Source: Sipunculus nudus (taxonomy: Eukaryota; Annelida; Sipuncula; Golfingiida; Sipunculidae). From it: a stretch of DNA of 64,000 bases. Location of the stretch: positions 12,626,882 through 12,690,881 of the forward strand of contig CM049317.1 of the NCBI GenBank assembly GCA_026874595.1, given 5' to 3'. Both the position numbers and the translations under genes were made by a program. How positions within the stretch are numbered: position 1 is the first letter of the stretch; each line of letters begins with the position of its first letter. Below the pieces are notes generated by a model. The model did not search any database. It saw only the letters and a list, made by a program, of their open reading frames with translations, and was not told the origin of the DNA. Of this stretch, positions 10,037-19,890 are shown one piece after another.

Positions 10037-12234
10037 TTTGTCACCCACTCTGCGGTGCGGGGGACATTGATTAGGGTCTGTCTGTCTGTGCGTCTGTCTG
10101 ACTTTTTGTCCATCCGTCAGGTTTCGTTTCCATGCGATAAATTTCCGAAGGCTAAATATTATCTGATTTCATTCAAATTTTGGTAGGTGATTCCTCCCAT
10201 GCTTACCTTGGTCGGGATTGGTTCTGGAGTGTCTGCCTTATGTCTGTCACTTTGCCTGTCTGTCAGGTTTTCTTTTCCGTCTGATAACTTTCTTAAATAT
10301 TATCCGATTTCATCCAAATATGAGTCATTGATTGCTCTCATGCATACCTTGGTTGGGATTGGTTTTGGAGTGTCTGGCTTCTGTCTGTCTGTCTGTCACT
10401 TTGTCTGTCTGGTTTTCATTTCTGTGTGATAACTTTCCTAAATATTATCCAATTTCATCCAAATTTGGGTCATTGATTGCTCTCATGCATACCTTGGTTA
10501 GGATTGGTTTTGGAGTGTCTGGCTTCTGTCTGTCTCTCCGTCTTTTTTTTCTGTCTGTCAGGTTTTCATTTCTGTGTGATAACTTTCCTAAATATTATCT
10601 GATTTCATTCAAATTTTGGTAACTGATTGCTCTCATGCATACCTTGGTTGGAATTGGTTTTGGAGTGTCTGGCTTTTGTCTGTCTGTCACTGTCTGTCTG
10701 TCAGGTTTTTGTTTCCGTGCGATAACTTTCCTAAATATTATCTGATTTCATCCAGATTTGGGTCACTGATTGCAATCTCTCATGCATACCTTGGTTGGGA
10801 TTGGTTTTGGAATGTCTGGCTTCTGTCCATCTGTCTGTCTTTCACTTTGTCTGTCTGTCTGTCAGGTTTTCATTTCTGTGTGATAACTTTCCTAAATATT
10901 ATCCAATTCATTCAAATCTTAGTCAGTGATTCCTCTCATGCTTACCTTGGTTGGGATTGGTTTTGGAGTGTCTGGCTTCTGTCTATCTGTCTGTCTGTCA
11001 CTTTGTCTGTCTGTCAGGTTTTCATTTCTGTGTGATAACTTTCCTAAATATCCGATTTCATCCAAATTTGAGTCATTGATTGCTCTCATGCATACCTTGG
11101 TTGGGATTGGTTTTGGAGTGTCTTGCTTCTGTCTGTCTGTCTGTCACTTTGTCTGTCTGTCAGGTTTTCATTTCTGTGTGATAACTTTCCTAAATATTAT
11201 CCAATTTCATCCAAATTTGGGTCATTGATTGCTCTCATGCATACCTTGGTTGGAATTGGTTTTGGAGTGTTTGGCTTCTGTCTGTCTGTCTGTCACTTTG
11301 TATGTCTGTCAGGTTTTCATTTCTGTGTGATAACTTTCCTAAATATTATCCGATTTCATTCAAATTTAGGTCATTGATTGTTCTCATGCATACCTTGTTT
11401 AGGATTGGATTTGGAGTGTCTGGCTTCTGTCTGTCTGTCCATCTTTTTTTTTCTGTCTGTCAGGTTTTCATTTCTGTGTGATAACTTTCCTAAATATTAT
11501 CAGATTTCATCCAAATTGAGTCATGGATTGCTCTCATGCATACCTTGGTTGGGATTGGTTTTGGAGTGTCTGGCTTCTGTCTGTCTGTCTGTCACTTTGT
11601 CTGTCTGTCTGGTTTTCATTTCTGTGTGATAACATTCCTAAATATTATCCAATTTCATCCAAATTTGGGTCATTGATTGTACTCATGCATACCTTGGTTG
11701 GGATTGGTTTTGAAGTGTCTGGCTTCTGTCTGTCTGTCTGTCACTTTGTCTGTCTGGTTTTCATTTCTGTGTGATAACATTCCTAAATATTATCCAATTT
11801 CATCCAAATTTGGGTCATTGATTGTACTCATGCATACCTTGGTTGGGATTGGTTTTGAAGTGTCTGGCTTCTGTCTGTCTGTCTGTCACTTTGTCTGTCT
11901 GGTTTTCATTTCTGTGTGATAACTTTCCTAAATATTATCCGATTTCATTCAAATTTAGGTCATTGATTGTTCTCATGCATACCTTGGTTAGGATTGGTTT
12001 TGGAGTGTCTGGCTTCCGCTGTCTGTCAGTCTTTTTTTTCTGCCTGTTAGGTTTTCATTTCTGTGTGATAACTTTTCTAAATATTATCCGATTTCATTCA
12101 AATTTTGGGCAGTGATTGCTCTCATGCATACCTTGGTTGGGATTAGTTTTGGAGTGTCTGTCTGTCAGTCCTTTATCAAGCATGAAAAACAAAATATCCC
12201 AAAGCGGGGGACATTAATTCAACGAATTTGCTTG
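10037..12234 (+). mobile_element. Inner Helentron-like element with 148-bp array
   Basis: It opens GTCACCCACTCTGCGGTGCG then GGGGACATTGATTAGGG and CTGTCTGTCTGTGCGTCTG. It ends AAAGCGGGGGACATTAATTCAACGAATTTGCTTG before TTTTT. It interrupts the T-run of the outer element: the left junction reads CAGTATATTTTTTT and the right junction resumes TTTTTATAAAATTTGATA, which together restore the host repeat phrase. Confidence 0.65.
10130..12170. repeat. ~148-bp tandem array, about 14 units
   Basis: The marker TGATAACTTTCCTAAATATTATC recurs about every 141-160 bp (near 10278, 10428, 10578, 10719, 10879, 11032, 11178, 11327, 11478, 11627, 11772, 11917, 12065, with a diverged first unit near 10135). Each unit also contains a (CTGT)n stretch of variable length, which explains most of the period variation. 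The Cys/Leu/Ser/Val-rich open frames here are by-products of the repeat. Confidence 0.93.
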
Positions 12235-12600
12235 TTTTTATAAAATTTGATAACTGAAATGTTTCTACCAAAATCTCAGAAGTGTTCATCTTCAAGGGCA
12301 AATCAGCAGCAAAAGAAATATTTTGTAAACGCTATCACTTTTGAACCACTCCATATATTTTTATGAAATCTGATACGTTAAATGTTTCTCGGATGTGTTC
12401 GTAAACCGATGACTGACCAAGTCATCAGAAATAGGAATATTATTTTACACAACCTTTGAACTAAACATTTCTTCGTGATATCCGATACACGTATTGTTTC
12501 TACCAAAATATCAGATGAGTGCAAAAACTGGTGACCTTGACCTTCATCATCACGGTAAATCTTCAGATATATTTGATTTTGTGAATGACAACAAGGAAAG

Positions 12601-12775
12601 AAACTGTCTACTTTCCTCTAGACTTCGTTTGAAACGACCACCTCAAAATACATACGACAACATTTTCACGGTCCCAATTCGTATGTGCTCTTTATGTCAG
12701 ACCTCGCTCAGACGACCACCTCGAAAAGGAGGCCGCTTTATCGAGGTCCCGTTTGTGGTCGTAATTTCCGTTATT
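12601..12775. other. Short degenerate repeat (ACGACCACCTC)
   Basis: The phrase ACGACCACCTC occurs at about 12635 and 12713, with GGTCCC following each copy. It looks like a fragment of an interspersed repeat. No gene is supported. Confidence 0.45.
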
Positions 12776-12904
12776 TATATATATATATATATATATAAGG
12801 TAGTGTTACCCTCCGTTGTAAAGTGCTCTATGGCCTACAGACTGTTCAAGCATCCCGTGAAACCGACTGTTGTGAATTTACAGTGTTGTTGTATTTCTTC
12901 AGAG

Positions 12905-12966
<62 letters not shown>

Positions 12967-12985
12967 AGAGAGAGAGAGGGGGGGG
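12776..12985. repeat. Two (TA)n tracts, the second followed by (GA)n and a G-run
   Basis: (TA)n runs at 12776-12797 and 12906-12962. The second passes directly into AGAGAGAGAGAG and about nine Gs. The intervening ~100 bp is unique. Confidence 0.95.
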
Positions 12986-14104
12986 GGTTCTTCACTTATT
13001 ATCTGCTTTCTAACAACACTTCTATTTGCTTCATTGCAACTTTTCTGAAGTGATATACCGGAACATAACAAAATCAATAATTGTGTCCTGGAATACGGCC
13101 GTCCTTTGCGTTCAATGTATAACAACACTTACATGAACAATATATACACAATATATAAAAAGCTCAAATAATTACGACTCCCTGACAAAAACATTGTACC
13201 GCCTATAAAGGTGTATTAATGCCCTTGAACATGAACCAGCGATAAACCCAGTACATCCATTTTACGCTGTGGACATGCAAGAATACTCTACGGGATAGTA
13301 ATGACCAAGAGCTATTTGCAAGGATTGTTCCATGATCTATTAAATAAGAATTTTTTTTTTGTTTTTGTTTAAAACACAGTTCCATTGATTAATATGCGCT
13401 TGTGTGAGTTGATGGTCTCAGAACAATTAAAAAAAGAACCTTGACATTAACGGGAGAAAAGGGTGTGACAGTGAAATCATTACTTTTTACGGGAATTCTT
13501 TTATATGGGTGGAACCCAGTGGATGCTGAAGGCTTCTCGAGTGTCAGTAAGACATTTGATAGCGAGAGGATAGGTTTTATAAATGGACAGGTTTATAATG
13601 TTTACAGCAATGCTATGAAGGAATTGTGGTGACAGCAACATGAAAATGAAAAGAGACCAAACAAAACTTTATGCACTTAAAATGTATCATAAGTCGGATA
13701 TAGCTCCTAGTTACTGTATTTCATTTGTAACCGTACCAAAATGACGGCATTTCCGAATAAATCCTTCCGAATGAAACCAGGTTTTATTTTACATATCGGC
13801 AAATTTATCATGGAATATTTTTTTAAAATAAACCGAAGAATTGAAGCTTTTTATACAAAATGTTCTTCATCTGCAGATTCCCCAAGCTCCAACATGTCCA
13901 TTTCCAAAGGTCTTTTTGGGATATATTTATTTTTTTTGCCTATACATAATGCTTTGCGACTATCAACCCATTTTAAAATCAAATTGCTTTTGGAAAGGTA
14001 CCAGGCTCCGTTCTGCACTAGGTAAATTTAATCGCCCTAAGAAATTCCAATAGTACAGAATAATCTTAAGATCCAGCGCCGTGTATCCCCAACCTCTACT
14101 TTGT
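12986..14104. other. Intergenic DNA downstream of pseudogene B, no gene seen
   Basis: Nothing with homology-like features was recognised. Open frames of 60-94 codons at 13203-14053 show no domain, and no splice structure links them. The serine-rich tail found in loci A and C has no obvious remnant here. Confidence 0.55.
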
Positions 14105-14241
14105 TCATTTGAGGGTTTCGTAAAAGCACTGCCAGAACCTCTTCTGATACTGTGGAACCATGTAGTACAGAATATCCGTGCACTCCAGTGATGCTGGCAC
14201 CCTGCATGGCTTGATTATCATAAGTATAATCTTCAGGTCAT
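14105..14241 (-). pseudogene. Pseudogene B last exon (TIR C-terminus)
   Basis: The acceptor TTTGCAG is intact. The frame reads DDLKIILMIIKPCRVP, DILYYMVPQYQKR and Box 3 FWQCFYETLK, then TGA at 14107-14105. It aligns with DAGQQKIIPIIIKPCRVP and QRWFWKRLCDTIK of locus C. It stops right after the TIR fold, without the serine-rich tail. This exon alone is still open. Confidence 0.85.
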
Positions 14242-14497
14242 CTGCAAAAAAAAACAAAATCACGATAATATATTCATGATTTCGGAGGACTTTAGTTGAG
14301 GGGAAAATGCAATGACAGATATCACAGTGCCTTGAACAATATTATACACAGTTTGCACCAAACCAGCGACATCTTATCGACATCTCAAAGACATTTTAAA
14401 CTAAACTGAACCCAAATCCGCAGACCTCCAAGACTGCTCTAACGTCACTATTTAGGAACAACCGAAATGATTCTTAACATGCATGCATGATGTCAAC

Positions 14498-14500
<3 letters not shown>

Positions 14501-14572
<72 letters not shown>
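14501..14572. repeat. (AT)n microsatellite
   Basis: About 36 uninterrupted AT dinucleotides, inside the last intron of pseudogene B. Confidence 0.98.
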
Positions 14573-14574
<2 letters not shown>

Positions 14575-15388
14575 CACAGTCACTATTTGCTTATTTAACA
14601 TCTATATTGACATATGTTTCATTTTAATGATGTTTTGCAATATGCCTGGGACGTCACCTGATAATGTGGTTCTTATGCATACAGTACGTAGCTTGTTAAT
14701 TTTATGCAGGGCTCGCCACCTTTTAGCCCAATGCACTATACCGGGCTTTTACGCTTATGTCTGATACACCACAACAGTACTAACCAGGCTGCAATACGAC
14801 CGAGTTGTCTCGCGTCGTATCCCCTGGATCGAGGTTTTGAAATACATTTGATAACCTGCATTGTTGGTCAATAACAGGGATGGTTTCGAAAAGAGGATAT
14901 GACCATTGGCTCTCAGGGAATCAACAAACCCGTCCAAGTTAAATAGGCAAAGCAAATTTAATGGAAAGCCATGAAACTCCTGTTAATATGTTTAAGAACT
15001 GGTTAGACTGATTTAGTTCATACTTCACAGGATGGAAGGGATATGCCTCTCTGTACGGTACAACACTGGCGATGGATTCTAATAAAATCTTCTCGAACAG
15101 TGAATGACCAGGATTTTCAGAATGACCAGGAAATGGAGAAACCAGGAAATCGAACCAGCTTAAAACCGTAAAATATATGTTCTAAATGCATATCATTTTG
15201 GACATCTGTTTTAACATCTGGCTTGGAGCTGTGGAGGGATTGTGTACAATCAAGTTATTTGACTTTTGTGACAAGTTAGCGTTGATTGAATGTAAGATAT
15301 CGGCTAAAAATGTTATTAGTTTGGCGGAGGAATACTCTCTGAGAACTGTCTACTGTCACGATTTTCGGGATGAGAAAAAGTGACTCAC

Positions 15389-15477
15389 CTAACAATGAGC
15401 AGGCCTAGCGGATCTCAAATTGACAGCTTGGCGACCTGATCCACTCCGGCGACAAGACAACCGGAATAAACGGAAAT
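15389..15477 (-). pseudogene. Pseudogene B TIR middle exon with in-frame stop
   Basis: 89 nt against 92 nt in A and C. It reads VVLSPEWI..SPSCQFEIR followed by TAG (15407-15405) where the functional copies encode Tyr. Donor GTGAGT and acceptor CAG remain. Confidence 0.88.
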
Positions 15478-15529
15478 CTGACATGTAAGAATATGTATTG
15501 TGATTGAAAAGGGTACAGAGAATTACTAT

Positions 15530-15785
15530 CTACCGCCACCAATAATGTTATAATTTCTTCAGCCTGTTTGTTACCTCAGCCAATAAGGTTATAGTTTCCT
15601 CGGGCCTGTTTTTTATCTCCTCCAATAAAGTAATAGTTTCCTCATGCCTGTTTTTACCTCCGCCAATAAGATTATAGTTTCCTCAACCTGTGCCTACGTT
15701 CACCAACAGAGTTATAATTTCCTCAGCCTGTTTTTTTACCTCCGCCAATAAGGCCATAGTTTCCACGTGCCTGTTTGTTTCCCGC
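15530..15785. repeat. ~60-65-bp tandem repeat in a pseudogene B intron
   Basis: About five diverged units of the type 'ACCTCCGCCAATAAG.TTATAGTTTCCTCAGCCTGTTTTT' lie within the intron between the two middle TIR exons. Confidence 0.85.
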
Positions 15786-16107
15786 GACATGTTTTTGTCA
15801 CATTCTGTTAATTTGTATGTGTATTTATTGGTTTAGGTTCACTGTAAGAAGGACTATTCAGAACTAACGTCCTCAACAGAAATTTGTGGAGGGGTGAGGC
15901 ATGGTCCTTACATGTTAGGTGTAAATGATAGACGCCCAGTGAGCCCTTGGAAATACTACGTACAGTCTGGCCCGCGTACGAAACTATATAACGTTTCCTC
16001 TTAAACCATTATGTTTCGGCAGGTGGAAAATACTTTTACATATTATATTTATAAATTTATAACAAAATCTGTCTTTCTCAGATGTGTTATACATTTCATA
16101 AACTTAC

Positions 16108-16287
16108 CTTTTTTCCATGACTTGCGCAGTAATTTCGTTAGCTGAGACTCCAAAAATCAGGCCTAGTTCGGGGATCAGAAGTCTGAGTTTGTATTTCTTC
16201 TCCAGGACACGAATCATGCGCTCAACGAAGGGCAAGTCTCCTTCACATTAACTAACGTAGGTGTCCAATGTTCCCTCTCCCCGACTT
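16108..16287 (-). pseudogene. Pseudogene B TIR N-terminal exon, frameshifted
   Basis: 180 nt against 181 nt in locus C. A one-base deletion near 16270 shifts the frame just before Box 1, and a TAA (16250-16248) replaces the Tyr codon in the VSYC stretch. Much of the rest, including the segment coding for VERMIRVLEKKYKL, is almost identical to locus C. Confidence 0.9.
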
Positions 16288-16535
16288 CTGCATCAAAGAA
16301 TATTATAGGTACTACTTAATTAACCCTAGACATACACTTATGCGCATATAATGATTTTTATACGACTTATTCCGATATCTGACTTCTATTGACTAAAGAT
16401 AATCTCTTGAAACTTTTTATAAAGCATACAGGGTGTTCATGTTGTTTATAGGCATGTGTTTATAACATGTTGGGGCTTTGCTTAAAGTGTCTATTGATTC
16501 ATTTAACTTTCTTTATGTAACACAGAAAGTTTTAC

Positions 16536-16564
16536 TGTCCCTACAGTGAGCAGCTCTTCGGAAA
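16536..16564 (-). pseudogene. Pseudogene B linker micro-exon
   Basis: 29 nt reading SEELLTVG, against 30 nt (SGELLTVGD) in locus C at 34839-34868. One base is missing near its 3' end. Donor GTAAAA and acceptor AG are present. Confidence 0.75.
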
Positions 16565-17136
16565 CTAAAAAAAACACAAATAAATATTTGAAAAGGCTAG
16601 GTCTGTCCCTGCTGTATACACTTAATGAACAATTAATAGTATAAAAAAGCAGTGTACGTACATATAATTTCGTACTTTTGTTCATCATCGGATAACAAGA
16701 TTTCGGTTGTCCCTAATAATCTAATGATTTTTGGGTACTACAAGGAGTTTTCTTATAATGATCTTGCTAATAAAAACCAGCAGTGTGTCAGTTTCGGTTT
16801 ATTTAATCACCATTTCATCTTTAGGACTGAGTAAACTTCACAAATAAAAAATAAACCCTTTCTGTAACATTTCTGTCACGGAAACACGCTCTCTGGTTAA
16901 AGCAAAGAGTTGACTGGAAAAAACCGTACGGTACCTTTGGCCTCCAAACCTTGAACTTTGTATTTGTATGTCTGAAAATAAAATGAATGACGCTATTTGC
17001 GATTTGGTATGTCATTTGGTAAGGAGGACCGGAGAAGCATACATTTAAGTTTCTTTAACACAGACGGAAATACTTCAGGTATCCTCCCGGGACCTTCAAA
17101 ACAATTGAAAGTATCACAGCTAAGTCCGCTTCTATA
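16565..17136. other. No gene seen
   Basis: AT-rich DNA between the pseudogene and the minisatellite. No remnant of the 42-nt linker exon or death-domain exons could be recognised. Confidence 0.5.
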
Positions 17137-18466
17137 GTCAATGTTGAGACACATAAGACACTTGATCTAGTCAATGGTGAGACACATCAGACACCTGATC
17201 TAGTCAATGGTGAGACACATTAGACACCTGATCTAGTAATGGGTGAGACACATCAGACACCTGATCTAGTCATGGGTAAGAAACATCAGAAACCCGATGT
17301 AGTCATTGGTGAGACACATCAGACACCTGATCTAGTCATGGGTGAGACACATCAGAAACCCGATCTAGTCATTGATGAGACACATCAGACACCTGATCTT
17401 GTCCTGGGTGAGACACATCAGACACCTGATCTAGTCAATGGTGAGACACATCAGACACCTGATCTAGTCATGGGTGAAACACATCAGACACCTGATCTAG
17501 TCTTGGGTGAGACACATCAGACACCTGATCTAGTCATGGGTGAGACACATCAGACACCTGATCTAGTCACTGGTGAGACACATGAGACACCTGATCTAGT
17601 CATGGGTGAGACACATCAGCCACCTGATCTAATCACTGGTGAGACACATCAGACACCTGATCTAGTCATGGGTAAGACACATCAGACACCTGATCTAGTC
17701 ATGCGTGAGACACATCAGACACCTGATCTAGTCATGGATGAGAACATCAGACACCTGATCTAGTCACTGGTGAGACACATCAGACACCTGATCTAGTCAT
17801 GGATGAGACACATCAGACACCTGATCTAGTCATGGGTGAGACACATCAGACACCTGATCTAGTCATGGGTGAGACACATCAGACACCTGATCTAGTCAAT
17901 CATGAGACACATCAGACACCTGATCTAGTCATGGGTGAGAACATCAGACACCTGATCTAGTCACTGGTGAGACACATCAGACACCTAATTTAGTCATGGG
18001 TGAGACACATCAGACACCTGATCTCACTGGTGAGACACATCAGACACCTAATTTAGTCATGGGTGAGACACATCAGACACCTGATCTAGTCATGGGTGAG
18101 ACAAATCAGACACCTGATCAAGTCATGGGTGAGACACATCAGACACCTGATCTAGTCACTGGTGAGACACATCAGACACCTGATCTTGTAACTGGTGAGA
18201 CACATCAGACACCTGATCTAGTCAATCGTGAGACAAAATCAGACACCTGATCTAGTCAATCGTGAGACACATCAGACACCTGATCTAGTCATGGGTGAGA
18301 CACATCAGACGCCTGATCTAGTCATGGGTGAGACACATCAGACACCTGATCTAGTCACTGGTGAGACACATCAGACACCTGATCTAGTCATGGGTAAGAC
18401 ACATCAGACACCCGATCTAGTCATGCTTGAGACACATCAGACACCTGATCTAGTCAAGGATAAAGT
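17137..18466. repeat. 33-bp minisatellite, about 40 units
   Basis: The unit is ATGGGTGAGACACATCAG plus ACACCTGATCTAGTC. Variation concentrates in the first six bases (ATGGGT, AATGGT, ACTGGT, TTGGGT, AATCGT and others), while the rest is nearly invariant. Because the period is a multiple of three, long frames of repeated MGETHQTPDLV appear. One-base deletions near 17740 and 17940, a shortened unit near 18020 and a one-base change in length near 18235 break the frame, so I do not treat it as coding. Confidence 0.97.
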
Positions 18467-19680
18467 GTTTTTTGTCATATGACAGGTAAAATGCCCTTCT
18501 TGAACATGTCAATGAACGTGACGTTTCGATTATTGGCTTAATAGTTCTTCCAGTATATATTCAGCTAAATTTAATAACTGTAAGACAAAACGACACTTCC
18601 TGACAGCCATCTTGATGAAAGGACTACTATGAAAAGAAGTTTAACTTATTTAAATTGCTTTATAACTGACTGTATGTTGTGCGCGCTCGATCAAATTGCG
18701 CCAAGTAGTTTACTCTGTTTACATTTTACCTGTTATTGTCAAATAAAGAAACAGAGTCACGTTCATACATTGAAAAACTCTACTTTAAGATATAACGACT
18801 TTTCATAATGTTGGAGGATCCCATAATCAGCTGTGATAGAAGTGACTCCATACTGATGAGGTTGGCGCGCATGGTCTGAAATCTTAAATTAAACAACGAA
18901 GACATTAAATGAGGCACCGTTACCCGACCATCAATTGATCTCGTATAGCACGTGAACAGAATCCCCTTTTATCAAAGAGGGACTTTCGTGTTTTCTTAAT
19001 CCGTTTTTATTGCTCATGTGGTGAAAATTCGTGTTGACCCTGAGGGATGATATGGGAGTTATTAATTGCCCTCATGCTGTTGTTCAGATGAAACAATCTC
19101 AGCACCGTTATCACTCTACACCGGTACCTACAAGAAGAAGAAAAAAAAAACGGTGAGAGTGGTATTTAATTCAACATATGCAATACAGTTTTAGACTTAT
19201 TTGAAGCTACATATTTAAAACAACTGCGTATCATTTTTATGGCCGTTCTTATTTCATTAATGAGGTGCAATATTTCATTATTTTTCTTTATGCTTCGATT
19301 TTTTTCCTTTTTTTTAGTGTCAGGCTTCACCGACAGATGTCGCTGTCTTATTGGGACAGGTCTGTTATCTGACTGACTGCCTGAACAAGGTTCGCTTTAT
19401 CGAGCAGCTACAAGTTGCTGTGGTCAAGGCAACAGCCTGTTGCGCTCCTTGAGCATAATTTTGAGAGCCAGTGGATTTGATGCCACCAAACCAAGCAGGA
19501 ATCCGTGAGTGACCGCTACCGTTTTACCCGCACCGGAGACTTTTCAGAAAAGCACCCACCGCCACAAAGGCAAAAGCAGCATACATTCCCTCCACCGATC
19601 CCAGCATCGGAGACCCAGCCATGCCAATCGAGAGCCGAACCCGATCCGTGAAGCGACAGAGCTTCGAGACGAATGCCATT
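18467..19680. other. Intergenic DNA, no gene recognised
   Basis: The stretch 19320-19690 is less AT-rich than its surroundings and has a 65-codon open frame (19509-19706) without a recognisable domain. It could be an exon or an old repeat, but nothing decides between them. Confidence 0.4.
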
Positions 19681-19890
19681 TTAAACTTGCAGTTTCTGCC
19701 ATTTAGACAACCTTAGCAAGTTTTTTCGTCAAAAGCCAAGGTCTGTTATCAAAGCTTGACACTGAGGAATATTTTAATTTATTCTTTAAACTTGCAGTTT
19801 CTGCCATTTAGACAACCTTAGCAAGTTTTTTTCGTCAAAAGCCAAGGTCTGTTATCAAAGCTTGACACTGAGGAATATTTTAATTTATTC
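19681..19890. repeat. Near-perfect 106-bp tandem duplication
   Basis: The block beginning TTTAAACTTGCAGTTTCTGC and ending AATATTTTAATTTATTC occurs twice head to tail (about 19680-19784 and 19785-19890). One extra T in a T-run is the only difference I see. It must be recent, or an assembly artefact. Confidence 0.95.

Larger units (their letters stand above)
9249..12600 (+). mobile_element. Outer Helentron-like element with ~160-bp array, split by an insertion
   Basis: It starts near 9257 with GTGTCCCCTCGCATCGGGGG, a short hairpin, followed by TGATCTGTCATTGTCAG. Its array phrase 'GAACCACTCAGTATATTTTTATGAAATTTGAT..GAAATGTTTCTACCAAAA' occurs at about 9350, 9740, 9890 and, after the inner insertion, at about 12240, 12340 and 12470. 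The right boundary is uncertain. Confidence 0.5.
14105..16564 (-). pseudogene. MyD88 pseudogene (locus B), four recognisable exons, N-terminus missing
   Basis: On the reverse strand, in order: a 29-nt linker exon (16564-16536), the TIR N-terminal exon (16287-16108), the TIR middle exon (15477-15389) and the TIR C-terminal exon (14241-14105). Acceptor and donor sites remain readable at most junctions, so this is a duplicated, not retroposed, copy. Lesions relative to locus C are one-base deletions in the first two exons, a TAA at 16248-16250, and a TAG at 15405-15407 where C has a Tyr codon. There is also a 3-nt deletion in the third exon. No death-domain exons were found between 16564 and 25957. 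The exon nearest in sequence to locus C is the TIR N-terminal one; the last exon is far more diverged. It is in tandem with C and convergent to A. A very degraded transcribed remnant cannot be excluded. Confidence 0.88.

Noticed and set aside
10187-12115. Overlapping 80-139-codon Cys/Leu/Ser/Val-rich frames resembling membrane proteins
   Set aside because: They are translations of the 148-bp array and its (CTGT)n stretches, repeated in more than one frame.
12494-13128. Frames with long IYIYIY runs here and at 23237-23836, 47752-48102 and 52069-52293
   Set aside because: They are translations of (TA)n microsatellites.
17137-18466. CRISPR-like look of the 33-bp regular repeats
   Set aside because: There are no unique spacers; units are contiguous, and the genome is an animal's.
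17239-18482. Long frames of repeated MGETHQTPDLV as a possible repeat protein
   Set aside because: The frame exists because the unit is 33 bp. One-base deletions and a shortened unit break it in several places, there is no signal peptide or flanking exon, and variation includes many replacement changes at one codon.
19509-19706. Basic, His/Arg-rich 65-codon frame
   Set aside because: No recognisable domain, and the frame runs into the 106-bp tandem duplication. It could be an exon, but nothing supports it beyond being open.
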